Shown in pieces: positions 1 through 12,200 of a DNA stretch of 64,000 nucleotides. Within the stretch, counting starts at the first letter, position 1. The number at the start of each line of letters is the position of its first letter. This stretch comes from Anisus vortex (taxonomy: Eukaryota > Mollusca > Gastropoda > Planorbidae), in the NCBI GenBank assembly GCA_949126835.1, contig OX421499.1, positions 7,705,026 through 7,769,025 on the forward strand. Reading direction: 5' to 3'. The notes beneath the pieces were generated by a model, which saw nothing but the letters and a program-made list of their open reading frames with translations, was not told where the DNA came from and did no database searches. A program made the translations under genes and the position numbers.

Positions 1-172
1 AATGCCCAGCCGCATTTACTTTACCCCAACTAATGTCAGGTGCCCATCAGAGCTTGGTAGACTCAGGGGCACCCTCATGTCCAGGGGGAAAAATCCTAGC
101 CAGCACCATAATTGGAACCCAGAACCTTCGGATCGCCAGTCGAACGCGCTGCTGCTCGGCTACCGTGCCCTA
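1..172 (-). repeat. tRNA-derived SINE, cut by window edge
   Basis: Read on the minus strand, this has a tRNA-like head (box A about TGGCCGAGCGG, box B GGTTCGAATCC, both slightly mutated here) followed by a conserved body. The same family recurs at about 20.6, 21.7, 27.9, 32.3, 32.9, 42.5, 46.5 and 51.6 kb, which is how it was recognised. The 3' part is missing because the window starts inside it. Confidence 0.8.
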
Positions 173-239
173 TACATACTATGGGATTGTGGAGCCAAAA
201 ATACTATACTGTTCGCCCCTTAACTATATTTAAGATAAA

Positions 240-527
240 CTCTGGAACTTATTCAAACTGAACCTTTTTCTATCAAGAGTTTGACATAAGTTTAGCAAAC
301 CGATATCTGTCTCTAGACCACCGGCACTCTTTAAGTCTCTACACTCCTCCTAACATTTTCTTTTAATATCTCTCACCGCTTCCCTCCCTCTCTCTCTCTC
401 TTTCTTTCTTTCCCTCTTTCTCTCTTTTTCTCTTGTTTTCTCTCTCTTTTTCTTTCTTTCTCTTTTTCCACCACTTTCTCCTTCACTTTTATAATTTGTC
501 TTTCTATGCGTCGTCGGGCACATTTTT
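240..527. other. non-coding flank with pyrimidine-rich tract
   Basis: No gene is visible. From about 358 to 480 the plus strand is almost pure C and T (CTCTCT and CTTT runs), and it abuts the first unit of the 42-bp satellite. The tract gives the first residues of a long frame that then runs into the satellite, so that frame is not evidence of a gene. Confidence 0.6.
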
Positions 528-3359
528 CAATATAGTGGTAAGCACTTTGCGATACGACGTGATTAAAGTCAATATAGTGGTAAGCACCTTGCGATACGAC
601 GTGATTAAAGTCAATATAGTGGTAAGCACCTTGCGATACGACGTGATTAAAGTCAATATAGTGGTAAGCACCTTGCGATACGACGTGATTAAAGTCAATA
701 TAGTGGTAAGCACCTTGCGATACGACGTGATTAAAGTCAATATAGTGGTAAGCACCTTGCGATACGACGTGATTAAAGTCAATATAGTGGTAAGCACCTT
801 GCGATACGACGTGATTAAAGTCAATATAGTTGTAAGCACTTTGCGATACGACGTGATTAAAGTCAATATAGTGGTAAGCACCTTGCGATACGACGTGATT
901 AAAGTCAATATAGTGGTAAGCACCTTGCGATACGACGTGATTAAAGTCAATATAGTGGTAAGCACCTTGCGATACGACGTGATTAAAGTCAATATAGTGG
1001 TAAGCACCTTGCGATACGACGTGATTAAAGTCAATATAGTGGTAAGCACCTTGCGATACGACGTGATTAAAGTCAATATAGTTGTAAGCACCTTGCGATA
1101 CGACGTGATTAAAGTCAATATAGTTGTAAGCACCTTGCGATACGACGTGATTAAAGTCAATATAGTTGTAAGCACCTTGCGATACGACGTGATTAAAGTC
1201 AATATAGTTGTAAGCACCTTGCGATACGACGTGATTAAAGTCAATATAGTGGTAAGCACCTTGCGATACGACGTGATTAAAGTCAATATAGTGGTAAGCA
1301 CCTTGCGATACGACGTGATTAAAGTCAATATAGTGGTAAGCACCTTGCGATACGACGTGATTAAAGTCAATATAGTTGTAAACACCTTGCGATACGACGT
1401 GATTAAAGTCAATATAGTGGTAGGCACCTTGCGATACGACTTAATTAAAGTCAATATAGTTGTAAGTACCTTGCGATACGACGTGATTAAAGTCAATATA
1501 GTGGTAGGCACCTTGCGATACGACTTAATTAAAGTCAATATAGTGGTAAGCACCTTGCGATACGACGTGATTAAAGTCAATATAGTGGTAAGCACCTTGC
1601 GATACGACGTGATTAAAGTCAATATAGTGGTAAGCACCTTGCGATACGACGTGATTAAAGTCAATATAGTTGTAAACACCTTGCGATACGACGTGATTAA
1701 AGTCAATATAGTGGTAAGCACCTTGCGATACGACGTGATTAAAGTCAATATAGTGGTAAGCACCTTGCGATACGACGTGATTAAAGTCAATATAGTGGTA
1801 AGCACCTTGCGATACGACGTGATTAAAGTCAATATAGTGGTAAGCACCTTGCGATACGACGTGATTAAAGTCAATATAGTTGTAAGCACCTTGCGATACG
1901 ACGTGATTAAAGTCAATATAGTGGTAAGCACCTTGCGATACGACGTGATTAAAGTCAATATAGTTGTAAGCACCTTGCGATACGACGTGATTAAAGTCAA
2001 TATAGTGGTAAGCACTTTGCGATACGACGTGATTAAAGTCAATATAGTGGTAAGCACCTTGCGATACGACGTGATTAAAGTCAATATAGTGGTAAGCACC
2101 TTGCGATACGACGTGATTAAAGTCAATATAGTGGTAAGCACCTTGCGATACGACGTGATTAAAGTCAATATAGTGGTAAGCACCTTGCGATACGACGTGA
2201 TTAAAGTCAATATAGTTGTAAGCACCTTGCGATACGACGTGATTAAAGTCAATATAGTTGTAAGCACCTTGCGATACGACGTGATTAAAGTCAATATAGT
2301 TGTAAGCACCTTGCGATACGACGTGATTAAAGTCAATATAGTTGTAAGCACCTTGCGATACGACGTGATTAAAGTCAATATAGTGGTAAGCACCTTGCGA
2401 TACGACGTGATTAAAGTCAATATAGTGGTAAGCACCTTGCGATACGACGTGATTAAAGTCAATATAGTTGTAAACACCTTGCGATACGACGTGATTAAAG
2501 TCAATATAGTGGTAGGCACCTTGCGATACGACTTAATTAAAGTCAATATAGTTGTAAGCACCTTGCGATACGACGTGATTAAATTCAATATAGTTGTAAG
2601 CACCTTGCGATACGACGTGATTAAAGTCAATATAGTTGTAAGCACCTTGCGATACGACGTGATTAAAGTCAATATAGTTGTAAGCACCTTGCGATACGAC
2701 GTGATTAAAGTCAATATAGTTGTAAGCACCTTGCGATACGACGTGATTAAAGTCAATATAGTTGTAAGCACCTTGCGATACGACGTGATTAAAGTCAATA
2801 TAGTGGTAAGCACCTTGCGATACGACGTGATTAAAGTCAATATAGTGGTAAGCACCTTGCGATACGACGTGATTAAAGTCAATATAGTTGTAAACACCTT
2901 GCGATACGACGTGATTAAAGTCAATATAGTGGTAGGCACCTTGCGATACGACTTAATTAAAGTCAATATAGTTGTAAGCACCTTGCGATACGACGTGATT
3001 AAAGTCAATATAGTGGTAGGCACCTTGCGATACGACTTAATTAAAGTCAATATAGTGGTAAGCACCTTGCGATACGACGTGATTAAAGTCAATATAGTGG
3101 TAAGCACCTTGCGATACGACGTGATTAAAGTCAATATAGTGGTAAGCACCTTGCGATACGACGTGATTAAAGTCAATATAGTTGTAAACACCTTGCGATA
3201 CGACGTGATTAAAGTCAATATAGTGGTAAGCACCTTGCGATACGACGTGATTAAAGTCAATATAGTGGTAAGCACCTTGCGATACGACGTGATTAAAGTC
3301 AATATAGTGGTAAGCACCTTGCGATACGACGTGATTAAAGTCAATATAGTTGTAAGCAC
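528..3359. repeat. 42-bp satellite array, left block (about 67 units)
   Basis: The 42-bp unit (core GATACGACGTGATTAAAG, then CAATATAGTGGTAAGCACC) is repeated head to tail with very few substitutions. Common variants are GTGGTAA/GTTGTAA, TAAGCACC/TAGGCACC/TAAACACC and GACGTGATT/GACTTAATT. Variant patterns recur at multiples of the unit; for example the TAAACACC variant at 1381 recurs at 2473 and 2893, 26 and 36 units away. This shows block duplication inside the array. Because 42 is divisible by three and three frames lack stops, frames of 900 codons or more stay open on both strands; I do not read them as proteins. Confidence 0.97.
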
Positions 3360-3638
3360 TGTAACGGCTTGATCTAGGGGTATGGTTAGTAGATTACTTC
3401 TTATGGAGTCTCAAGTCAAACACATGGCTTTTCAATGAACAAAAACTCTTTAATTCAGTAAAAACAAGTACAAAACAACTGGAACACAACTGCACAGCTC
3501 GACGACTTAAAAAGTAAGCAAACACACCCGTGTCCACTCGTGACACGTTTACACATTAGCCAGTCACTGGCCTAAACCAATGAACGTAGAGGTCAGCTAT
3601 AAGGGATAGCTGGGGTAAAGAGGGCAAAGTTCGTAACA
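3360..3638 (-). repeat. 3' LTR of the element at 3360-9279
   Basis: 279 bp, with TG/CA ends on the minus strand. It is the same length as the LTR at 9001-9279 and identical to it at all but one position by eye. It directly follows the GCAC target-site copy. Confidence 0.95.
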
Positions 3639-5191
3639 CCCTATTATCCGGGGATAAAAAAAAATATTTTTGTTAATCTTAAACTAAATATTTTTTTTTT
3701 TAATACAAATATCTCAAGGTACAGGAACAAAAGTATGTGACAATAATAGGGGTAAAACTTATGAGAACATAAGGAAGAAAGTGTGACATTATTAATTAAA
3801 CACAGCAGTGTAAATATAACGCACAACACTGACAACAGCATAATAGTAGTATTAACTTAACAAAAAGAGAAAAACTCAACTTAACATAAACCATTTAGGT
3901 CAAAATAAAAGGGGCATAACTTAAGAAGTTATCAGTATTCTCCCTTGTCATTGTACAATAATAAACTCGGTGAAGCGTGAAAAACAATTTTTTTTTTATA
4001 CACACTCAAAATGACCGAGGTCAAAACAAAATGGGAACAAATTAAAATACAGTACTACATTATTCAGATTAATTCTGGCAAGACAATAAATATCATAGCT
4101 TAAGTCTAGACAGAAAACAACAATCTCATTCTTCATTGAAAAATCAATACAATGCAATAATTTTCATTATTTTAAAGTTAACTCAACCCACGTCCATTTA
4201 ACTCTGAACTAGACATCTTTTGTCATGGTCAATAACTTCATAACAATAAAAACGACAATCAACTCAACCGACAATCAACTCAACCGACAATCAACTCAAC
4301 CGACAATCAACTCAACCGCGGCGACACTTCCCGTATTGAAATTAAATTTCTTTCCATTCATAAAAATCATACTATCTCTGTAGCATAAGTTTTCCACTGT
4401 TCACTAGTGTATGCTTGACCCAATTACGGTCTCAGCTCTAGGACAGTTTAATTTTCAATTTCAAGCCTGCTGGCCGTCTTTCTAACTACACATTAGATAA
4501 CTGGTGACCCCAATTCCTAAAATCAAACAATACTCTCCTTCTCTCTCTCACGTTTTTTTCTATCTCTCTATCAGTATCATTCTACTCTCTCTTTCTAATG
4601 CAAATTAACCACATCACCTCTTAAGGTAAAAAAAAAAATCTCTACGCGACAATAAGTTGCGACAATTAATGAGCATTATAGATTTAATAAACTTACGACT
4701 ATAATTATAGTATAATCAAAATTACATTCATGTATGTTAAATTTAAGAAATTAAACTTTGTAAGTGACAGAATGAAGCTAGTTTATAGAAAATTCATTTA
4801 TAAATACAATTTCTATGATATCAGTGACATTTTCCTAATTGCGTCATCAATTTCTCTGCACACTCTTTTTGTATACAACATAAATTCTTAGTTTAAACAT
4901 TTCATCTTCATTAAGATATGAATATTATTCAAAATACTAGTCAATTTACTTAATCAACCAACAAAAAAAAAAAAACAATGAGCATCCAACAACAACAAAA
5001 TCTTGATATCAATTATTAAGTAATTACATCTTATAGACTTTAGAAAACTTAATAATTCTTTGGTAGCCGAAATAGCATAATGTTTTTTTCTTCAAACATA
5101 AGTTAACATAAGACAAATATGTGTAAGTGCTCAAGGTCTACCAATTTCCTTGTCATCAATACAATTCACAATACAGTTTTAGTTACTGCAT
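3639..5191 (-). other. 3' internal region of the LTR element, RT/RNase H missing
   Basis: About 1.55 kb of AT-rich sequence between the end of the pol ORF and the 3' LTR. Just past the stop, other minus-strand frames keep a few codons of RT-like sequence for under 100 bp. After that I see no RT or RNase H coding. It holds four exact copies of a 16-bp unit at 4254-4317. No convincing long polypurine tract is seen next to the LTR; only a short AATAGGG precedes it. Confidence 0.7.
4254..4317. repeat. 16-bp tandem repeat, 4 copies
   Basis: Four consecutive identical copies of GACAATCAACTCAACC lie in the non-coding part of the LTR element. Confidence 0.95.
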
Positions 5192-8100
5192 TTAGTTTGC
5201 GGTAATCAGTACAAAGCGGGCTGACTTATCTGCTTTTGGAACTATGAGACATGTTGAACTCCAATAGCTACAGCTTTGGGTGACGATATCATTATCTAAC
5301 ATGTATTGGATCTTTTTCTGAATAATAGCTAACTGGTTAGGGTTAACTCTATACAGGAGTTGTTTTATTGGAGAAACATTCTCATTCAAAATGACATTAT
5401 GTTCTATCAAGTGTGTTCTAGTAGGAACATCATTGAATAACATAGGGTATTCTAGAATAATGGACTTGATGACATTGCTCTCTGACATTTTTAAATGTTT
5501 AGGTTTTTCATCAATGTTATCAAACACAGTGGAGTTATTTAGTTTACACCCACTCAATTTATGGTCAGTTTCACAGTGTTGTTCGTCCGGCTCAACAACA
5601 ATAGGTGACATGGGGTGAGTTGGAGGGGAATGGTTACCTTCTACCATTTCCCTACCCTCATAAGGTTTGATCATGTAGTTGACCTCACTGACCTTTGAAT
5701 CTACTTCGTATGGACCGAAGTATTTAGCAGAAAGGGGGTGAGTGTTGGTGGGGAGAAATAACAACACTTTTTCCCCTGGCGCAAATGTGCGAACTCGTGA
5801 TTTTTGATCAAAAACAGTTTTCATTTTGCGCTGGGCTTGTTTTACATTGTCTCTAGCACATACAAAAGAATTGAACAAACGATTTTTAGACTTATCTACA
5901 CAGTCAATGAGTCCTCTTTTCTCGGTTTGTTCATCTGTCCAGGCTTCTTTAAGCAGTTTTAAGGGACCTCTGACGGTGTGTTCAGGGCCCAAGGACTCTT
6001 GTATCGCTTCACGGGCAGCAAAGAGCACATATGGCACTCCTTTGTCCCAATCTTTCTGATGGTCATGGCAATAAGTTTTTAACATCGTCTTTAATGTTTG
6101 GTGGAAACGCTCTAGCGCTCCCTGGCTTTCTGGGTGGTATGCCGTTGACATTCTATGTTGTATCTTCAATCGATCTAGAACTTGTTGAAAAAGTTTAGAA
6201 GTAAAGTTGGTTCCTTGGTCGGTTTGCACCGATTTGGGTAGACCATACTGGGTGAAAAACTCGGTTAACGTCTCTGCTATTTTCTCTGCGTTGATACTGC
6301 GAAGGGGCACCGCTTCTGGATACCTAGTTGCGGTACACATCATAGTCAGCAAGTATTTGTGACCTGATTTAGTTTTGGGAAGGGGTCCCACGCGGTCGAT
6401 GATAATATGCGAGAAAGGTTCGCCAAAAGCAGGGATGGGCTGTAGTGGTGCAACTGGTACTGTCTTGTTCAGCTTGCCTATGAGTTGACATGATTCGCAC
6501 GATTTACAGTAGGCGGTGACGTCACGTTTCAACCCAGGCCAATAAAAGTGGGGCAATAGGCGTTGATATGTGTTGTTTATCCCCAAATGACCCGAAAAGG
6601 GCGAGTCATGCGCTACCTCAATAATGTCCTCTCGGTACCTCACCGGAACGACGATTTGCTCCACCACTCTCCAGTTATCCTCTGGCGCAGCATCCCGAGG
6701 TCTCCAACTCCTCATCAGCATTTCACCACGTACAAAATATTGCACAGGGCCATCTCTGACGTCAGACTCAGCCACAACACTCTCACGCAGCTTTTCCAGC
6801 TCTGTAACTTTCTGTTGTTCTTGGATTAGTTGCTGCCTGGGAGATAACTTATCTCCTCCGCTGTCTACAGGTGGTTCTACCAACCTGGAAAAGAAGGTAG
6901 CTTCCAAGTCGATTTCGCTCCGAGTATTGTCATTTTTGGCTGGTCCACCATGCGCCTTGTCCCTATTGTCTTTTTGATTCATGCCTCGGGTGATGGCATA
7001 AATAGGGCACAGTTCAGTATCTTCTACTTCTGTATTGTTGACTTCAGAATTTTGAGTCACAATCAGTTCAGGCTTTACACAGCCTTTTGCTAAGTCATTT
7101 CCAATTATGACAGAGATTCCGTCAAATGGAAGTCTAGGTTTATCTCCTACAATCACTGGACCGGAAATAAGTTCGGACTTAAGATGAATGCGTTGAAGCG
7201 GAACTTCCACATGTCCCATCTCAGTGTCTTTGATTAGTACCTTTTGTCCAGTATATGTTTGTTCAGAGAGTGATAATATACCCTCTAGACTCAGGGACAT
7301 AGTTTCACCGGTATCCTTTAGGATTTTAACTGGTTTTTGTAGCTTAGTTTTATCTTCAGATGTAAATGGCGAAAATTCGTCAAGAGTTGAAGTTTCTATC
7401 TTCTCTTCAAATGAAGTTTCTATCTTCTTTTCAAATGAAGTTTCTATCTTCTTATCAGCACACTGGTTTACCTTACCAGGTTCTACCTTTGTTGTGCTTT
7501 CTCTATTATCTGAGATCGATATGCAGCCTTTAGATATAAAAGGTGACATTTCTTTCATTGAAGAACTTTCTGAGTTATTTTTCTTTCTTTCATCAGCACA
7601 CTGGATAACCTTGCACGTTTCTACCTTTGTATTAGGCTGACGACAGTAGGCTTCCATTTCGTGTTCTGTTTGCTGTGAATCTTTTGTGTCGCCTTTAGTT
7701 ATATAAGGTGACAATTCTTTTGGTGAACTTTCTGATTTACTTTCCTTTCCTTCATCAGCACACTGGATAACCTTACACGTTTCTACCTTTGTATTAGGCT
7801 GACGATAGTAGGCTTCCATTTCGTGTTCTGTTTGCTGTGAATCTTTTCTTTTTTCCATAAACCAACAGTCTTCTAGTGTGTGACCTAGTTTAGCACAGTT
7901 CTTACACACAGGCTTTGGCTTTGGCTGACCTTCAATCATATCATAAGCTCCCATTTTATTTTCTGAGTGCTTTGAAACTTTCTTTTTCAGAAACCAACAA
8001 TCTTTTCGTGCGTGACCGATTTTATTACAATTTTGACACGCAGGCTGTAGTGTTATACTTTCACTTATCTCAGAAGCTCCGATTTCTTTGTTTGGTTGTT

Positions 8101-8926
8101 TTAAACCTTTCTTGTTTGTTAACCAGCAGTCTCCTCGTGCGTGACCTACTTTTTTACAATGTTGACACACGATTTGTTGAGATGTCTCAGTGAGTTTTTT
8201 CTGCTGGGTAATTAGGTCGTCGGCGTTCTCTATTGTGGGTTTTCTAAACATCTCTCTATGACTTTTTGGTACAGATCCGTATCTTCTAATGATGGCCTCT
8301 TTGATATATTGATAATCATCAAACTCTTCGTCTTTCAACAAACTTATGACCTCTCGTGCTTTGCCGTTAGCGACTTTAGTGAGTGCTTGTCTGACGAGTA
8401 CAGCCCATTTTTCTTTTGGGAACGGAAAGTCTGTAGCTACTCTTTCAAAACGGTCAAAATACTGGTCAACAGGTTCATTTTCATTGAATTTGGGAGCGTA
8501 TTTTATGTACCTGAAAAGATCATTTATTTGAGTCTGTTTAGTAATAGATTCTTGTTTTATCTGTTGTTGTGCCATTTTTTCCTCTATAGCCAATTTGGCT
8601 AATCTTTCTTCCATTGCTAGTTTTTCTTTTTCCAACCTCTCCTTACTAGCTAGGTTTTCTTTTTCCCTTGCAGTTTCTGTTGCTAGTTTTTCTTTTTCCA
8701 TTGCTAGTTTTTCTTTTTCCAACCTCTCCTTACTAGCTAGGTTTTCTTTTTCCCTTGCAGTTTCTGTTGCTAGTTTTTCTTTTTCCATTGCTAGTTTTTC
8801 TTTTTCCAACCTCTCCTTACTAGCTAGTTCCATTTCAAATTTAAATTTTGCTAGTTCAATCTTGGCTAACTCCAGTTGAATATTACTTTCTTTGGAGATG
8901 GAAAAGTCTGTTATCGGTGACTCCAT
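5192..8926 (-). CDS. gag-protease-integrase-(partial RT) polyprotein
   Basis: 1,244 codons from the ATG at 8926. Residues about 15-120 are a Lys/Glu-rich coiled coil containing an almost exact 29-residue duplication. Residues about 135-230 match the gag capsid/SCAN-like region but appear shortened before the zinc knuckles. Three CCHC knuckles (CX2CX4HX4C, each ending CW) lie near 253-268, 295-310 and 340-354. A retropepsin-like DTG (about 540) and a later IIGNDLA match a Gypsy protease. The integrase follows: HHCC zinc region about 770-815, then catalytic Asp about 842, Asp about 903 and Glu about 940, with exactly 35 residues between the last two. RT starts near 1160, but the frame is lost near 5210-5213, apparently by a one-base shift, and ends at the TAA at 5192-5194. 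A short stretch just before a conserved integrase C-terminal motif also seems deleted in frame. Known relatives with this domain order are Gmr1-like elements. Confidence 0.93.
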   Translation of the reverse strand: MESPITDFSISKESNIQLELAKIELAKFKFEMELASKERLEKEKLAMEKEKLATETAREKENLASKERLEKEKLAMEKEKLATETAREKENLASKERLEKEKLAMEERLAKLAIEEKMAQQQIKQESITKQTQINDLFRYIKYAPKFNENEPVDQYFDRFERVATDFPFPKEKWAVLVRQALTKVANGKAREVISLLKDEEFDDYQYIKEAIIRRYGSVPKSHREMFRKPTIENADDLITQQKKLTETSQQIVCQHCKKVGHARGDCWLTNKKGLKQPNKEIGASEISESITLQPACQNCNKIGHARKDCWFLKKKVSKHSENKMGAYDMIEGQPKPKPVCKNCAKLGHTLEDCWFMEKRKDSQQTEHEMEAYYRQPNTKVETCKVIQCADEGKESKSESSPKELSPYITKGDTKDSQQTEHEMEAYCRQPNTKVETCKVIQCADERKKNNSESSSMKEMSPFISKGCISISDNRESTTKVEPGKVNQCADKKIETSFEKKIETSFEEKIETSTLDEFSPFTSEDKTKLQKPVKILKDTGETMSLSLEGILSLSEQTYTGQKVLIKDTEMGHVEVPLQRIHLKSELISGPVIVGDKPRLPFDGISVIIGNDLAKGCVKPELIVTQNSEVNNTEVEDTELCPIYAITRGMNQKDNRDKAHGGPAKNDNTRSEIDLEATFFSRLVEPPVDSGGDKLSPRQQLIQEQQKVTELEKLRESVVAESDVRDGPVQYFVRGEMLMRSWRPRDAAPEDNWRVVEQIVVPVRYREDIIEVAHDSPFSGHLGINNTYQRLLPHFYWPGLKRDVTAYCKSCESCQLIGKLNKTVPVAPLQPIPAFGEPFSHIIIDRVGPLPKTKSGHKYLLTMMCTATRYPEAVPLRSINAEKIAETLTEFFTQYGLPKSVQTDQGTNFTSKLFQQVLDRLKIQHRMSTAYHPESQGALERFHQTLKTMLKTYCHDHQKDWDKGVPYVLFAAREAIQESLGPEHTVRGPLKLLKEAWTDEQTEKRGLIDCVDKSKNRLFNSFVCARDNVKQAQRKMKTVFDQKSRVRTFAPGEKVLLFLPTNTHPLSAKYFGPYEVDSKVSEVNYMIKPYEGREMVEGNHSPPTHPMSPIVVEPDEQHCETDHKLSGCKLNNSTVFDNIDEKPKHLKMSESNVIKSIILEYPMLFNDVPTRTHLIEHNVILNENVSPIKQLLYRVNPNQLAIIQKKIQYMLDNDIVTQSCSYWSSTCLIVPKADKSARFVLITAN

Positions 8927-8984
8927 TATAATGTAATGTTAATGTTACTCACAGTTTTTCCAGACTACTGCTTCAGCTGCTTTT

Positions 8985-8998
8985 CGGACGAGATCCCA
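8985..8998 (-). promoter_or_regulatory. putative primer-binding site of the LTR element
   Basis: Two bases inside the 5' LTR (minus strand) the sequence reads TGGGATCTCGTCCG. It starts with the TGG expected for pairing with a tRNA CCA end. I cannot name the tRNA. Confidence 0.45.
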
Positions 8999-9000
8999 AT

Positions 9001-9279
9001 TGTAACGGCTTGATCTAGGGGTATGGTTAGTAGATTACTTCTTATGGAGTCTCAAGTCAAACACATGGCTTTTCAATGAACAAAAACTCTTTAATTCAGT
9101 AAAAACAAGTACAAAACAACTGGAACACAACTGCACAGCTCGACGACTTAAAAAGTAAGCAAACACACCCGTGTCCACTCGTGACACGTTTACACATTAG
9201 CCAGTCACTGGCCTAAACCAATGAACGTAGAGGTCAGCTATAAGGGATAGCTGGGGTAAAGAGGGCAAGGTTCGTAACA
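9001..9279 (-). repeat. 5' LTR of the element at 3360-9279
   Basis: 279 bp, same termini as the copy at 3360-3638. It is followed by the second GCAC target-site copy (9280-9283), after which the satellite resumes in register. Confidence 0.95.
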
Positions 9280-12200
9280 GCACCTTGCGATACGACGTGA
9301 TTAAAGTCAATATAGTGGTAAACACCTTGCGATACGACGTGATTAAAGTCAATATAGTGGTAAGCACCTTGCGATACGACGTGATTAAAGTCAATATAGT
9401 GGTAAGCACCTTGCGATACGACGTGATTAAAGTCAATATAGTGGTAAGCACCTTGCGATACGACGTGATTAAAGTCAATATAGTGGTAAGCACCTTGCGA
9501 TACGACGTGATTAAAGTCAATATAGTGGTAAGCACCTTGCGATACGACGTGATTAAAGTCAATATAGTGGTAAGCACCTTGCGATACGACGTGATTAAAG
9601 TCAATATAGTGGTAAGCACCTTGCGATACGACGTGATTAAAGTCAATATAGTGGTAAACACCTTGCGATACGACGTGATTAAAGTCAATATAGTGGTAAG
9701 CACCTTGCGATACGACGTGATTAAAGTCAATATAGTGGTAAACACCTTGCGATACGACGTGATTAAAGTCAATATAGTGGTAAGCACCTTGCGATACGAC
9801 GTGATTAAAGTCAATATAGTGGTAAGCACCTTGCGATACGACGTGATTAAAGTCAATATAGTGGTAAGCACCTTGCGATACGACGTGATTAAAGTCAATA
9901 TAGTGGTAAGCACCTTGCGATACGACGTGATTAAAGTCAATATAGTGGTAAGCACCTTGCGATACGACGTGATTAAAGTCAATATAGTGGTAAGCACCTT
10001 GCGATACGACGTGATTAAAGTCAATATAGTGGTAAGCACCTTGCGATACGACGTGATTAAAGTCAATATAGTTGTAAGCACCTTGCGATACGACGTGATT
10101 AAAGTCAATATAGTTGTAAGCACCTTGCGATACGACGTGATTAAAGTCAATATAGTGGTAGGCACCTTGCGATACGACTTAATTAAAGTCAATATAGTGG
10201 TAGGCACCTTGCGATACGACGTGATTAAAGTCAATATAGTGGTAAGCACCTTGCGATACGACGTGATTAAAGTCAATATAGTGGTAAGCACCTTGCGATA
10301 CGACGTGATTAAAGTCAATATAGTTGTAAGCACCTTGCGATACGACGTGATTAAAGTCAATATAGTTGTAAGCACCTTGCGATACGACGTGATTAAAGTC
10401 AATATAGTTGTAAGCACCTTGCGATACGACGTGATTAAAGTCAATATAGTTGTAAGCACCTTGCGATACGACGTGATTAAAGTCAATATAGTGGTAAGCA
10501 CCTTGCGATACGACGTGATTAAAGTCAATATAGTGGTAAGCACCTTGCGATACGACGTGATTAAAGTCAATATAGTTGTAAACACCTTGCGATACGACGT
10601 GATTAAAGTCAATATAGTGGTAGGCACCTTGCGATACGACTTAATTAAAGTCAATATAGTTGTAAGCACCTTGCGATACGACGTGATTAAATTCAATATA
10701 GTTGTAAGCACCTTGCGATACGACGTGATTAAAGTCAATATAGTTGTAAGCACCTTGCGATACGACGTGATTAAAGTCAATATAGTTGTAAGCACCTTGC
10801 GATACGACGTGATTAAAGTCAATATAGTGGTAAGCACCTTGCGATACGACGTGATTAAAGTCAATATAGTGGTAAGCACCTTGCGATACGACGTGATTAA
10901 AGTCAATATAGTGGTAAGCACCTTGCGATACGACGTGATTAAAGTCAATATAGTTGTAAGCACCTTGCGATACGACGTGATTAAAGTCAATATAGTGGTA
11001 AGCACCTTGCGATACGACGTGATTAAAGTCAATATAGTGGTAAGCACCTTGCGATACGACGTGATTAAAGTCAATATAGTGGTAAGCACCTTGCGATACG
11101 ACGTGATTAAAGTCAATATAGTGGTAAACACCTTGCGATACGACGTGATTAAAGTCAATATAGTGGTAAGCACCTTGCGATACGACGTGATTAAAGTCAA
11201 TATAGTGGTAAACACCTTGCGATACGACGTGATTAAAGTCAATATAGTGGTAAGCACCTTGCGATACGACGTGATTAAAGTCAATATAGTGGTAAGCACC
11301 TTGCGATACGACGTGATTAAAGTCAATATAGTGGTAAGCACCTTGCGATACGACGTGATTAAAGTCAATATAGTGGTAAGCACCTTGCGATACGACGTGA
11401 TTAAAGTCAATATAGTGGTAAGCACCTTGCGATACGACGTGATTAAAGTCAATATAGTGGTAAGCACCTTGCGATACGACGTGATTAAAGTCAATATAGT
11501 GGTAAGCACCTTGCGATACGACGTGATTAAAGTCAATATAGTTGTAAGCACCTTGCGATACGACGTGATTAAAGTCAATATAGTTGTAAGCACCTTGCGA
11601 TACGACGTGATTAAAGTCAATATAGTTGTAAGCACCTTGCGATACGACGTGATTAAAGTCAATATAGTGGTAGGCACCTTGCGATACGACTTAATTAAAG
11701 TCAATATAGTGGTAGGCACCTTGCGATACGACGTGATTAAAGTCAATATAGTGGTAGGCACCTTGCGATACGACGTGTCTAAAGTCAATATAGTGGTAGG
11801 CACCTTGCGATACGACGTGATTAAAGTCAATATAGTGGTAAGCACCTTGCGATACGACGTGATTAAAGTCAATATAGTTGTAAGCACCTTGCGATACGAC
11901 GTGATTAAAGTCAATATAGTGGTAATCACCTTGCGATACGACGTGATTAAAGTCAATATAGTTGTAAGCACCTTGCGATACGACGTGATTAAAGTCAATA
12001 TAGTGGTAAGCACCTTGCGATACGACTTAATTAAAGTCAATATAGTGGTAGGCACCTTGCGATACGACGTGATTAAAGTCATAATAGTGGTAGGCACCTT
12101 GCGATACGACGTGATTAAAGTCAATATAGTGGTAGGCACCTTGCGATACGACTTAATTAAAGTCAATATAGTGGTAGGCACCTTGCGATACGACGTGATT

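Larger units (their letters stand above)
3360..9279 (-). mobile_element. Ty3/Gypsy-like LTR retrotransposon, internally deleted
   Basis: Two direct 279-bp LTRs (TGTTACG...CGTTACA on the minus strand) bound the element, which is flanked by the 4-bp direct repeat GCAC (3356-3359 and 9280-9283) inside the 42-bp satellite. By eye the LTRs differ at one position (A at 3629 against G in the other copy), so the insertion is young. One long minus-strand ORF carries gag, protease motif, integrase and the beginning of RT. The rest of RT and all of RNase H are missing, so the copy cannot be autonomous and was presumably mobilised by relatives. Integrase precedes RT, as known in the Gmr1-like branch of Ty3/Gypsy and unlike ordinary Gypsy. 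Confidence 0.95.

Noticed and set aside
433..3372. 979-codon plus and 951-codon minus open frames
   Set aside because: They are translations of the 42-bp satellite. The unit length is divisible by three and lacks stops in these frames on both strands.
5391..8879. Several plus-strand frames inside the LTR element
   Set aside because: They are complements of the gag-pol ORF, which has recognisable domains.
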